Origin: Aplidium turbinatum
Taxonomy: Eukaryota; Chordata; Ascidiacea; Aplousobranchia; Polyclinidae
Length of the DNA: 64,000 nucleotides
Direction: 5' to 3'
Assembly (NCBI GenBank): GCA_918807975.1
Contig: OU964919.1
Span: 38,881,824 to 38,945,823, forward strand
This document shows, one piece after another, positions 1 to 12,500 of the stretch. A program made the position numbers and the translations under genes. The notes under the pieces were generated by a model, which was not told the origin of the DNA, made no database searches, and saw only the letters and a program-made list of their open reading frames with translations. Within the stretch, counting starts at the first letter, position 1. Each line of letters begins with the position of its first letter.

Positions 1-409
1 AAAATGATACTGTTATAACTTCTTGTTCATCAATCTCAATTTGTGCTTCGCTATAGGGAGAAATACCTACGACCCTTCCTAGAGCTATGGGCTACTGATC
101 TGAATATTATGTCACAATTCAACTCTTGTTCGTGGTTAACGTAATGTCCATTCTGAAGTTAAATGCCTGCTTCTATAGCTTTTTTTTAATTTTTAAGTAA
201 ATAAAAACTTGCCCTATTCATCACCAATTAAAAAATGCTGTTCAGCACAATTACGTTGCTGTTAATCCTTTGTTTAAGTTTCGAGACGAGCGCTCACAAT
301 ATCACAATCACGTAGTTGCTGCAGAGACCATTACAAATAAGCTTACCGTACACCATTTTTTGTGCAGCAGCTACAACCTACAACTCAAATAAAAAAAATG
401 ACCACTTAC
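1..409. other. Left-edge stretch, no assigned gene
   Basis: This is sequence downstream of Y-box exon 3 in the gene's own direction, so it should be intron 3. On the minus strand an open stretch at about 1-91 reads ALGRVVGISPYSEAQIEIDE and continues open to the window edge. It does not resemble Y-box proteins and I cannot name it; it could be part of a transposon protein. The remainder is AT-rich with no pattern I can support. Confidence 0.3.
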
Positions 410-523
410 TTCCTTGGGTCTTGGCTTGTAACGTGGCCTGTACCTGCGACGATCGGCAGCATACTTGCTTCCTTTCACAGGTTCACCGTCTGGTCCAGTT
501 ACATTAGCAGCTTCTGGTAGACC
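410..523 (-). CDS. YBX: Y-box protein coding exon 3
   Basis: This 114-nt exon in phase 0 has a ttttag acceptor and a gtaagt donor. It encodes [29 protein letters not shown] and PRYKPRPKE, which is the segment that follows the cold-shock domain in all Y-box proteins. The first basic patch of the tail starts here. Confidence 0.94.
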
Positions 524-3500
524 CTAAAAAGCAAAAAAATGAGTAAATAGAAAATACTGTACCACACTCCGGAATGGCCCGTTTCGGTGAGTCCGATCCC
601 TATTCGGTGATTTTTTCATTTTTTTTTTTAATTATTGGGTACCGTAGCCTAATTATCATTGCCGTTTTAGGGTTAGGGGTTAGAGGTTAGGAACTCACCG
701 AATAGCAGACCCACCACACTCACACACACCAGTGATGCCTGCCATATGACCAAGCATGCCACTTTATATGTTATGTACCTAAACTTGTGTCTAGGTTTAT
801 TTGTGTTGCCTATAGTAGGAGGTCTGCTACTATTCGGTGAGTCCGATTCGGTGAGTTCCTAACCTCTAACCCTAAAACGGCAATGATGAGTCCGATCCCT
901 TAACGGGAGATTTTTTCAACTTTTTTTTTTAAATTATCGGGTACCGTAGCCTAATTAATATTGCCGTTTTAGGGTTAGGGTTAGAGGTTAGGAACTCACC
1001 GAGTCGGACTCACCGAATAGTAGCAGACCTCCTACTATAGGCAACACAAGTAAACCTAGACACAAGTTTAGGTACATAACATATAAAGTGGCATGCTTGG
1101 TCATATGGCAGGCATCACTGGGGTCTGCTACTATTCGGTAAGTCCGATTCGGTGAGTTCCTAACCTCTAACTCCTAACCTCTAACCCTAACCCCAAACCC
1201 CTAACCCTAAAACGGCAATGATAATTAGGCTACGGTACCCGATAATTTAAAAAAAAATTGAAAAATTCCCCGTTAAGGGATCGGACTCACCGAAACGGGC
1301 CATTCCGCATTCCGATAGTAGGGGTAGGCAAACTTGCAGCACTGGTGGGCCAAATACACATAACCACTAACCAGCTTGGTCCGCATGCCACAACTGTGAC
1401 AAGAAATGACAGCAAAATACATTAGTCGGCTCAAGGAATGCAAAGTATGATGACATATTATGCTTCTAGACATGACATTATTTTCAACTGTAACAAAACT
1501 GTTGGATTGGTCCATCAATGTCGCAAATTTAAAGTTTTGACTTGTTGACTTGTTTTGATTTGTGTATTGTACATACAATGTACATGCATGCGGCTGTACA
1601 ATACACAAATTAAATTTGTTAGACAAATGAAATATTTAGGTATACTGATTGATGATACCATCAGTGATGACGCGGATATTAAAAGGCAAGTGCGATCTCT
1701 TTATGTCGCTGCCAATCAGCTTACGTCCAAGTTTGGAAATTGCTCTACCGAAGTTAAAAATGTAATGTACCAATCATATTGTATGCCAATGTATGGTTCG
1801 CAGCTAAGGTGTAAGTGCTAGAGTGTATCAGGTACAGAACGACGTGTTAACATTTGATGCTCTATTAAGAAAAAATTGCTATGCATTTGTAGAACGTTGC
1901 AAAAGATCAATTAATCCACTTTTGCGCAATATTATAATATGTCTTCTGATTACTATTTTAATTCTACATTTTATATTCACTACAACAGTATTTTGTACGT
2001 TGTTTGATGTAGCCTGCTTGATGTTGTGTTAGTCTGATATTTTGTGTGATGTTAAAAATTTGAATTCTATGGACTTTGTGTCTGATTGCAAATAAATAAA
2101 ATAAAATATCATTAGCACTGTCACTAGGGTGTGACAGCCGCCCCGACCTTTTCAGAATTTGCCTACCTTTTTTTTGGTGGTGAGGTTTTACCTGTATAAG
2201 ATTCCTGTAAAGTTTCAAAAAAATTGGTCAAGGTTTAGAGGTGGCCCGTGGCCACTAAAGTTTTGGGGGGTGCGTGATGCATTTTTAGGGGTGTTTTTGC
2301 TATATCTCGGCTCCTAAACATGATGGAAGGTCGTGCTATAGCTCAATCGATGCAGAATAAGCAAATTTGTATTAGACTTGTGAAGAAAATATTTGCCTAA
2401 AATGTGTAGTTTGCAAGTTATTTGAGAAAACCCCGTTTTTTGTAAAAATTTTGTGAAAAATTTTACATATGAATTGAATGTTTTATCTTTTTCACTTTTT
2501 TTCTTCCTAGGAACACCTGGAGAAGTACAGAAGCTGTAACTCTTCACAGTTTAAACCTAAGTTACCTCATGTTTTGCTTTGTTAGAAGCATAGAAACTGA
2601 ACACTAACATTGTGTTTACTATTTAGGCAATTTTTATGGTGGTAAGTGCTAATTTATATTACATGCTATGTCATAGTTTAAAGATCCAAGGTATTATTTG
2701 CTTGACACAATTCCTGGTGAAGAAGATAAAGTCATTACTGGTTCACGACTACCTACTTGTCGTCAGGTCCTGCTGTTCTTTCTTGCATCATTCCACACCA
2801 ACAAATACCTTGAGAAACGCTGCTAACGAAGCTGTTAAAGCAGTACTACCCTTTTACGCATATGCAAGAATACCTCACTTGCAATCTCATAAGATGGCAG
2901 AGGAAGTGATTAGGCTTCCTAATAGAAACTAAGCACAGGATGGACGATTTACAGCAACAAAGAATTTTAGTAGTGTGAAATGTGTTTATATTCTCACAGG
3001 TTTAGGGAGAACTTTGAGTCAATTAGCCATAAATGTTGCCATGCAGACCTAGACATCCCTGCACCTTTGCCAGCAGATATGAGGATCAAGAAGGAGATGA
3101 TTGTGAAGATCTGCTATGAAGCCCTAGGCCAGAGATTTGTGAGGGGTGATTATGAGGAGCTAGTCAAACTAGTGCTTTTGTATCTTGGTGAAGGAGCTGA
3201 CTGAGATCTTTGGAGGTTTTCTACGTCCGGGTGCTTGTCACAAAGCCAGATGGATGGCCAAGATTTTATAATGCATCAAGATCGTTCTTCTGACTAAAGT
3301 TATTACTAGAGATCTTCCTGCAGGTTTTATATGTTCAAAGCAACAGTTAAAGAAAATCCAAAAATTTGTTCAGCTTGTATATTCCTATGTGTCATGGTGG
3401 CTAACTGCTTCTGTGTCAACTTCTGCTCCTTGCAACGACCTAGAACTTATCAACAACCTCCTTGAGTATGAAGAAATCAAAAGCAGTATGGCCAAAGCAG

Positions 3501-6500
3501 CTCTTAAAGCTCTAAAGGGGCACATGTGGTATCTTAGTGAAGAACTTATACCCCTTACCCTTTCGATAGCAGTCTGTCTGATGGGACAAAGCAAAAAATT
3601 GTTCAAAAGCTGACAAGCTTCGAAGATCCTGGACATTCTTTGAAAAGAGAAGGAAGTGATTTTGGCAAACCCTCCTTTCCTTCCGTTCCTACAAAACCAA
3701 CAGATGACTTGAGCTCCTTTGTTGGAGAATATTCTTGGAGCTTCTTCAGAATCTTGAGGATTGACACGACCTTTTTAAGTGTTGGTGTTGTCGATTAGTG
3801 CCAGAACGGCAGCTACTGTGAAGCAAAGAAACGGGTTTTAAATCTTTGTGTTGTTAATGATGCAGCAGAAAGGGGTGTCAAACTGTGCCAAGACTTTATT
3901 GACACAAGACAGAAGTTTCATTTAAAAATCTTCTTCAAGTAGTTCAAAACAGCAGAAATTCTATGCCCAATCAGCGTAAACAAAACTTACATCCATCTCG
4001 GTGTTGGTTTCTTACATTGTGATTTTTATCATCGCTGTTCCTAGTTCTCAAATGTACTTTGTGATTTCGTTTAACATTAAGTAAACATGTGAATTCATCA
4101 TTTCATTGATTTTCCATGTGTTTTAACCCAAGAAGAAAATGTGCTAAGAACATTTTTCTCACGAATATGCAAAAAACGGGGTTTTCTCAAATAACTCGAA
4201 AACTACACATTTTAAACTGAACATTTGTTTACAAGTCTGATATAAACTTGCTTATTCTGCATCGATTGAGCTATAACATGACCTTCTATCATGTCTATGA
4301 GCTGAGATATAGCAAAAACACCCCTAAAAATGCATCGCGCACCCCCCAAAAACTTTAGTGGCCACGGGCCACCTCTAAACCTTGACCAATTTTTTTGAAA
4401 CTTTACAGGAATCTTATACAGGTAAAACCTCACCACCAAAAAAAAGGTAGGCTCTGTGAAACCAAGTTTCAAAAATCATGGGGCGGCTGTCACACCCTAA
4501 CTGTCACTGCTGGGCTATATCCTGGAAAGGAACAGAATTACTGGGCTGTCAAGTGCACTGCCCATACTTGCATTCACTAGAAATATCTATTATTCACAAA
4601 ATAATGACGAATGTGCACACAATACAATCAATACATGACCATGCAGCTACCTCACACCTAACCAGCCTTATTTCACACTGGTTGAACTTGTCCGGCTGCC
4701 AAACAAAAATAATGTTCACTTAGCTTTGCAAATGAATGAAAATTGCCTAGCAGGTCATGTATTATTTAAAATCCGGAACTTTCTGCAGGCCAAAAAGTTT
4801 AGACCTGAGGCCACCATTTGGTCCTCGGGCCACAATTTGCACACCCCTGGCCCTGGCCTATAGAGTTAGTATGAAGGCCTTTTGGGAAGTCTTTTTGGGG
4901 TGCACACTTTGTCATTGGGCGATTCTTCATGTGACAATTACTGACAAAAAGGATCAAACTAACCTCAAGAAAACTACAAATTGAAATAAAAGCAGGAAAA
5001 GAGATAAAAGCAGGCCCCTAAGCTCCCAGCAGCCATAGCCACCAAGAAGTCAATAAATGGTCCCCGGAACTACCGCACTGTTGGGCCATGCTCGGTCACC
5101 AACTTCTATAAACCAACATTTCTTCACTGAGTAGGTATTTAAAACTTTTTGCTTAAACTTTTTTTCAACACTTGAGTTTTTACATGTTTTAACTTTTTTT
5201 CACCAACTAAGCAAAGCCTTGTTTTGTGTAGAACACGCCGATGAGAAATATGGGTCTGCTACTATTCGGTGAGTCTGATTCGGTGAGTTCCTAACTTCTA
5301 ACCCCTAACCTTAACTCCTAACCCTAAAACGGCAATGATAATTAGGCTACGGTACCCAATAATTAAAAAAAAAAATTGAAAAAATCCCCCGTTAAGGGAT
5401 CGGACTCACCGAATCGGACTAACCGAATCGGACTCAACGAATTCAAAACGGGCCATTCCGGAGAAATATTGCTGATGAAAGTTCCACAAAAAGTCTGAGC
5501 TACAATCAATAAAAACTTGTAGCTCCCATGAGCTTTCTATGATCTTCCCACTTTTGCGTCTCATTATGCAGTACCAGGGGCGCCGGAAGCGGGGGGTGAA
5601 TGCCCTCAATTTTTCGGTGGATGGGGAGGCAAGGGGGGCAATGATGCCCTTTTAAGGTCATGTGAGGCATGTAAGGTCTGTTGAAAATGAGGGCAGAATT
5701 TATACTAGTTGTGTGAGATCTGCAATGCTGTACAGAAGTGAGACATGGTGCTTACGGGAAAACGAATTGGCGATTTTAAGAAGAACTGAGAGAGCGATGG
5801 TGAGAGCAATGTGTGGTGTGAAGCTGATGGACAAAAGCAGTGGTTCCCAAACTTTTTCAGCTTGTGGCAGATTAAAATAATTATAAAACGCTGGCGGCAC
5901 ACTTACGTACATTTTGAAGCTATTTTCTGGAAGTTAGAATGAAAACCGACTTCCTGACGTTTTTTATCTCAAACACTTTATTTCAATAAATTAGTTGAAA
6001 AAATTTAATTTCTATGCGCACAATACACATCGGAATGGCCCGTTTCGGTGAGTCCAATTCGGTGAGTCTGATTCGGTGAGTCCGATCCCTTGACGGGGGA
6101 TTTTTTGAATTTTTTTTTTAAATTATCGGGTACCGTAGCCTAATTATCATTGCCGTTTTAGGGTTAGGGGTTAGAGGTTAGGAACTCACCGAATCGGACT
6201 CACCGAATAGTAGCAGACCCAATACACATGGCTATTATCTTGTAAACAATTTTGGCGCTGTGATTTTCATAGCTCTCGTTATTAGCGATTAATTAGCACG
6301 GGGCTAAAATTGCTCTTGACGTACTTTCCACGTGCGAAAACAGCTCGTACTAAGACAGGGTTTAGTCGCATATGCATGTCTTATTTTAAATATTTATACA
6401 GTTCTTTTCTAAAATTCCATAAAGATTTGCGGCACACAGTTTGGGAATCACTGGACAAAAGGAATGCTGAAGAACTTATGAACTTGCTTGGGTTGAATGA

Positions 6501-9500
6501 AAATGTTGATAAGTTGGCGAAAGCGAATGGAGTGAGGTGGTATGGGCATGTTTTGAGAAAGGATGAAGATGATGTTTTGAGAAGAGCGCTGGAGTTGCAA
6601 GTGGAGGGTCGTAGAAAACAAGGAAGACTCAAGGAAACGTGGGAAAGGCAAGTTGAGGAAGAAAGCAGCAAGGTGGGCTTAACAAGAGAGGACGCGTTAG
6701 ACAGATCGATGTGGAGGGAAGGTGTGAAGGCGATTGCGGCATTTGGAAGTGAATCTGGCCACCCTCGGTAACGGGGACATCACCGAATTAAAACTGGACT
6801 ACTACTACTAAGCTACTGCATATTTTGCAATACGATTATATCGATATAACAATTTCAGCTTTTAGCCTAATTATAATCTTTCATTAAAATAGGGCGCTAG
6901 GGGGAATGTAAGATTGAAAACAGGGTAAAGGAAGGGCATTCAAAATTTTCAAAATCTTAAATATAATTCTACATCTGGTGGATAAAAACATTGCCAAATT
7001 TGAAATTTACCCAAAAGTTTACACTGAATGGGCCCTTCCAAAGAACCCAAAAAATTGTCATGAGGCACTTTTTAGACTAAAGCACTTGGTGAGAGTGGTA
7101 TGCAACCACTCGGTTGGAACATTGATTATATGAAGTAGACATTACCGAAGGCCACTAGCAATTTTGTAGCCGGAACATCCTGTTTTGGGCAAAAACGTTG
7201 CCTTCAGTGCATCGCTAGAAAAAGATAAATGTAGATTCCATAGTGGTGGGGATGAACCATTATATTGACGAATATATATGAGCTGACTACAGCACACAGC
7301 GGCCGCTACAGTGTGCAATCTTAATAGCCAAATTACTTTCTTGATTTCACTATTAAGCAAGTAACAAATTGCATTTAGATATATACCTTTTCGCCCTCAA
7401 CTACATCGAACTCCACAAGTTCTCCATCACCCACACTACGCAGATATTTTCGTGGGTTGTTCTTGATTATCGCAGTTTGGTGGATAAACACATCCTCTTT
7501 GTTGTCATCACGATTGATGAAACCATATCCATTTCGAACATTAAACCACTTCACAACTCCCGTGCAATGTGTAGCTGAAAAGATTTTAAGTGTCATTCTA
7601 TTGTTCATGAAAATTACGAATATGCAGCTTGGTATGGTAGTTTCGAAGATGTTGTTCCAGTATGAAGGTACATAACTAGGGATGGGCAATTCAGAATAAT
7701 TCACTATTCCAGAATTATTCCGGAATACTAAACCGAATCCAGAATCGAATCCAGAATACTAAATCCTATTAACTTCCAGGCTCTAGCAACGCAAAAAGTA
7801 AAAAATTTCAGACACAAAAGCTACACAATCAAAGTAAATGTTTGTTGCAATGCAACACATTAAGGCATTCTGAATGACTGCCAGCCAAACGGGAGCAGTG
7901 TTGCCAGATGATGGAAGCCGCTTGGCACCAAAAAGATGATGGAAGCCGCTTGGCACCAAAAAGTAACTAAAATTTCACCAGATATTTAAAACACCCTAAA
8001 TAAAGCAATTTCGCCTAAAATACAAATAGTTTTTAAGACATAAGACACTGCCATCACGCATACGCAAACCTCTTGCAAAACGATTTCTATACGAGCAGGT
8101 ATTATTTACTAAAAAGTTTAAAAAAATTAAAAACACTTTCTTGAAAAAAATTGAGTGGGGAAAATTTCACCAAAAAGTTGTCTGGTTCCAAGGTCAAAAA
8201 GCTTAGCAACAAAGACCTCTAAATTTCAGCAGAATTTTTTTACTTGGTATCCTATTATCCATCTGGCAATGCTGAGCGGGAGCGCAGCTTAGTTGATGTC
8301 AAGCCCGCAGTGGAAAAGCATCGCTCGGAAGATGCTGATATGGCAGGTATGCTGAGATATTTCAGAGCCAACTCCTTTAGCAGGGGCATCTGCTCAATGT
8401 TGTTACGCCTACCGGTGAAACTATCGCGGAGTCGCATACGCACGTGGATTGAAAAAAAGCATTGCACGATTGTGCATGTGTGCAAAGCGTGAAGAAAATT
8501 GCGCGCTTAGTTTCTTTGATTGCTCATGCGAGCGAGTGACGTAGAGTTGCATGCGCCGTGCGCGCACAGTGCGTGCAAAATGTTTTTGAAAGTGCGGAAC
8601 TGCGGATAGTGTCAGTGCAAAGAAAAAAGAGAGTAAGCCACACTTTTTTTACAGTTTGTTGTCTCAAGCTGACAGCTTCCACAAGACTTATGTATATCTT
8701 TAAAACCGAATTTTATTACCCGGTTTTATTACCGTTTTGGATTCGGATAGTTTAGGATCCGAATCCTTCTGGATTCGGTATTCTGAATCGCCCATCCCTA
8801 TACATAACTCAGAACCGTGGTGCCGCAGTGCTCATTGCCATAACATCGACACTGCCATAAACATCGCCCTGCACACAGTGACCGGATGCCTGCGTCCCAC
8901 ACCATTGGACAATCTCCCCATTCTCGCTGGCATCCAACCAGCTGAGCTTCGTCACGAAGAAGCCACTCTGTCCCTCGGTCGACGAGCACTGGAGCCTAAC
9001 CACCTTCTCCACCACAAGATCTCTGCTCTCCCAAATGAGCACTCCCGTCGACTGAAATTAAGACACCCATTCGTGCCAGCCGCTCAACTTCTTATCAACG
9101 AAGCTGATGTACAAGACATCTCTGCGGCTGCTTGGGCGGACCATAAATGAAGTTCTGAATTGAAGTCAACCGCCACCAGACTCTATTCGTTCATCCCCGA
9201 CGCCGACACATGCCCCATCGGCCTAACACTACCAAGACAGGCATGGGTGTGCCTCAACCGTCTCCGTACGGGCATCGGGCTTTTCCGCTCAACCATGCAC
9301 CAATGGGGAATGACCTCTTCCTCCTTCTGTGAATGTGGTGCCGAGGAACAGACCGCAGACCACATCATCAATGACTGCTCCATCTTCAAGCCACCTAACG
9401 TAGTGGAAGGTCTGCGTGTTATGGATGATGAAACCAAAGACTGGCTGCTCTCTAGTAGCCTTCCAGTGTAGTCTGGGAACATCATGAATTTGGGGTGGTA

Positions 9501-12500
9501 AAAGGATAGACCCTCGGCCCCAGACGCTCACACGACGACTCAGAACACAGTTCCCTATTCATGTGCAAAGACAAATGGGAGTCAGAGTGCCGTTGTTTTA
9601 TAGACTAAGGTTCTTTTCTTTGGCTTGAGGTTGCTGTCATGATTGCGGTTGAGTTTTTGTGTTGTCAGGTGTGATTCACAGGTGTTTATACTAGCATTTG
9701 TGAAGTGAACAATGATCATGCTGCTAAAAATGAAACTCAATTTATTGCAGTGCCACAATGGTTAAACCCTAGTTAAATCTTATCATAAAACAATCTGTTT
9801 GAACGCAAGTTTTGTAGCAACAAAAGCCACTTTTTACTAAATTAATATTAAATTTTGAGCCAAAAGTTTAATGTTGCTCCGTTACCCTATAACTGAAAGC
9901 CATAGAAAAAATTAAAGTGAAGTAAGCCTCTCTTCAAGCTACAAGTTAAAGGGCTTGCAAATGGATGCCACCGATGTCATCCCATGTGATGTCGTCTCAC
10001 GTCGATGTCGTCCCTTGAAAGCAGCGTTGCCAGATGTTCAACTTTTTTGTACATTTAAATTTAGGCACAAACTAGGGTTGTGGGAAACAATCTTTTTGAA
10101 GTCGAAATGAAATTTTTGCCCCTTTTCCTTTTTTTTTAGCTAACATCTGAAAAAAAACAATTAGCCTAGAAATTAATTTTTATTTTTGAAATGTAATCGA
10201 ATAAAATCAGAGACTTTTAAAAATGGTGATCTGTGACCAAATTGACTGTTTTTAGTTTGTTCCTCAACAAATCCCACAAGTTGTACCAAACTGAAAGAAT
10301 AACGTAACAAACACTACAATAAATATTTAAAACGTAATAACGTACTTTCGCAATTCTGCTTTTGTGGCATACGCTTCAACAAAAAAGCGTATTCTCAGCA
10401 AATATCAAGTCCTTTCGGCAGCGGTATTCATAATCACTCACTGGGAACGACATGGGCATTGATGCTCGAGCTGAACTGAAACAGCCCACTGCATGTAAAG
10501 TCTATTCGGCAACATTATTCATAATCACTCACCGTGGACGACATGGGCATTGACGTTCGGGCTGAAATCCAAGCCCGCCCACATGAAGCTTTTTTTGGCG
10601 GCGGTAATGTTTGCATGTCCCAATGTATGGATGCAACCTAATTCGTACCATAAACAATTCGTACCGTCAGTTCGTACTTTGAAAACATCAAGAAAAAAAA
10701 TTAAAAAAAGCCGAAGTCATTGATCGCAGTTTCCGCAAACATTTTAAATTTTCCGCACACAAACAGAAACTCTTAGGATCATTACCAGAAATTTTAAAAC
10801 GTTTAGTAAAATTCCGATCAACCCTAATCCTTTTAAAATGTTTGCGGAAACTGCGATCAGCGACTTCGGCAAACTCTTAGGATCATTACCGGAATTTTTT
10901 AAATATTTGCGGAAAAACGGAAACTGCAATCAGTGACTTCGGCTTTGTTTTATTTTACGGAAACTTTAAAATTTCTGGTAATGATCCAAAGAGTTTTTGT
11001 TTGTTTGCGAAAAATTTAAAATGTTTGCGGAAACTGCAATCAGTGACTTCAGCTTTTTTTAATTTTTTCTCTTGATGTTTTCAAGGTACGAACTGACGGT
11101 ACGAATTGTTCATGGTACGAAATTTTAAAATATTTGCAAAAACTGCAGAAGAACGGAAACTGCGACCAGCGACTTCGGCTTTGTTCTATTTTTTTTTCTC
11201 TCAATCTTTTCAGTTTCCTTTTTTGCGGAAACACCCTAACCAGGGTTGATCTCTAAGTGGTCAAAACTGGTTTTGATCACTAAGCAGTTTAAACCTGGTT
11301 TTAACTGGTGAAAACTAGGTTTAAACCGGTCAAAACCCAGAAAAATATTTTTATGTAGTGAATGGTCGGCTACCTGGGCTATTGGGCTAATTAGGAAATA
11401 TAAAAGCAGTTATGAGTTGTGATCATTTTGATATGCAGGCCTCAAAATAGCTGGCGGCCATGGCCGTCAATACCAACCTGTCAGGCAGCCACAGATGGCT
11501 GCCTGTAAAATTTGTACGAAAGATTATATTTATCTTGGATTTTTCTCTTGTTTCAGCGCCGCTAAAAACAAGACATCAAACAGCGTTAAGACTACTACCT
11601 TAATTACATGTCCTGCTACATCTTGTGTGCTACGCAACGGAAGGGCAAATGTTGCGCAAATTTTATGGCAAAATTGATGGCAAATGTTTTTCATAAAAAA
11701 AAATTTGTTGGAATAAATTCTTGTACTTCAGTTGGCTATGCAAATGGTTCATCGTTCTACCAAGCATTTTTTGGTTCATCAGAACTTATTTTTAGAATTT
11801 GAATTTTCTCAATAATTAAAATAACCAACTGATTGAAATATCAAAAATAAACAGAGAAATTGAATATTTTTTGTTCCAAATCCAGCATTAAGGTTTTTGT
11901 TGATCAAAACAAAATATAGTTGAACATCATTACTAAACATGGAGGGTAATATTTTTAATTCAATTGAAAAGCAACTTCATTCATACACTAAAGGGGTTTT
12001 GACCAGTAATAAGTGGTCAAAACCGCCACGGTTTAAACCGATCAACCCTGACCCTAACCCTTTTAAAATGTTTGCGGAAACTCCGATCAACCCTAATCTT
12101 TTTTAAATGTTTGCGGAAACTGAGATCAGCGACTTCGGCAAACTCTTAGGATCATTACCAGAAATTTTAAAATGTTTGCGGAAACTGCGATCAGCTATGT
12201 TCTATTTTTTTCTCTCGATCTTTTCAGTTTGTTTATTTGCAGATACCGATACCTAACTGATACTCCGATGCCCTAACCCTAACTACCGATACCCAGTCTT
12301 CAAAATTAGCATATTTTTACTTCGGCAAAAACGTTGCCGAGGCCAAACGGCAAAAGTTGAAATTGCCTCGGCAATTGCTGTGAACGTTTATTACGAAAAA
12401 ATTGTAGGCTACCACAACATGTAAAGCGAGAAGCGAAAAATATAATAGAGTAGTCTAACAAGACCGCATTGTTTGATTTGTTGTGATGTAATAATACCAA

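Larger units (their letters stand above)
1319..4849. mobile_element. Possible old hAT-type element enclosing other insertions
   Basis: TAGGGGTAGGCAAACTTGC at 1319 and GCACACCCCTG ending at 4849 look like decayed inverted ends of the common CAGGGGT-type hAT family, with GGCCA-rich subterminal words on both sides. No clear target duplication survives. The LINE fragment at 1618 and the transposon at 2125 would be later insertions into it. Confidence 0.35.
5640..6810 (+). mobile_element. LINE fragment C (reverse transcriptase C-terminal region), split by a hAT element
   Basis: Before 5830, plus-strand words [20 protein letters not shown] and [17 protein letters not shown] occur. After 6461 the same ORF resumes as [37 protein letters not shown] and [15 protein letters not shown]. 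This is the well-known GVRWYGHV-type 3' part of a LINE ORF, probably RTE-like. The 3' end is a short (ACT)n tail near 6800. The copy is 5'-truncated. A hAT insertion with target duplication gacaaaag separates the two halves. Confidence 0.85.

Noticed and set aside
570-1307. Telomeric or subtelomeric repeat
   Set aside because: The TTAGGG-like words are degenerate, few, and confined to a transposable element with 9-bp duplications, so they are not evidence of a chromosome end.
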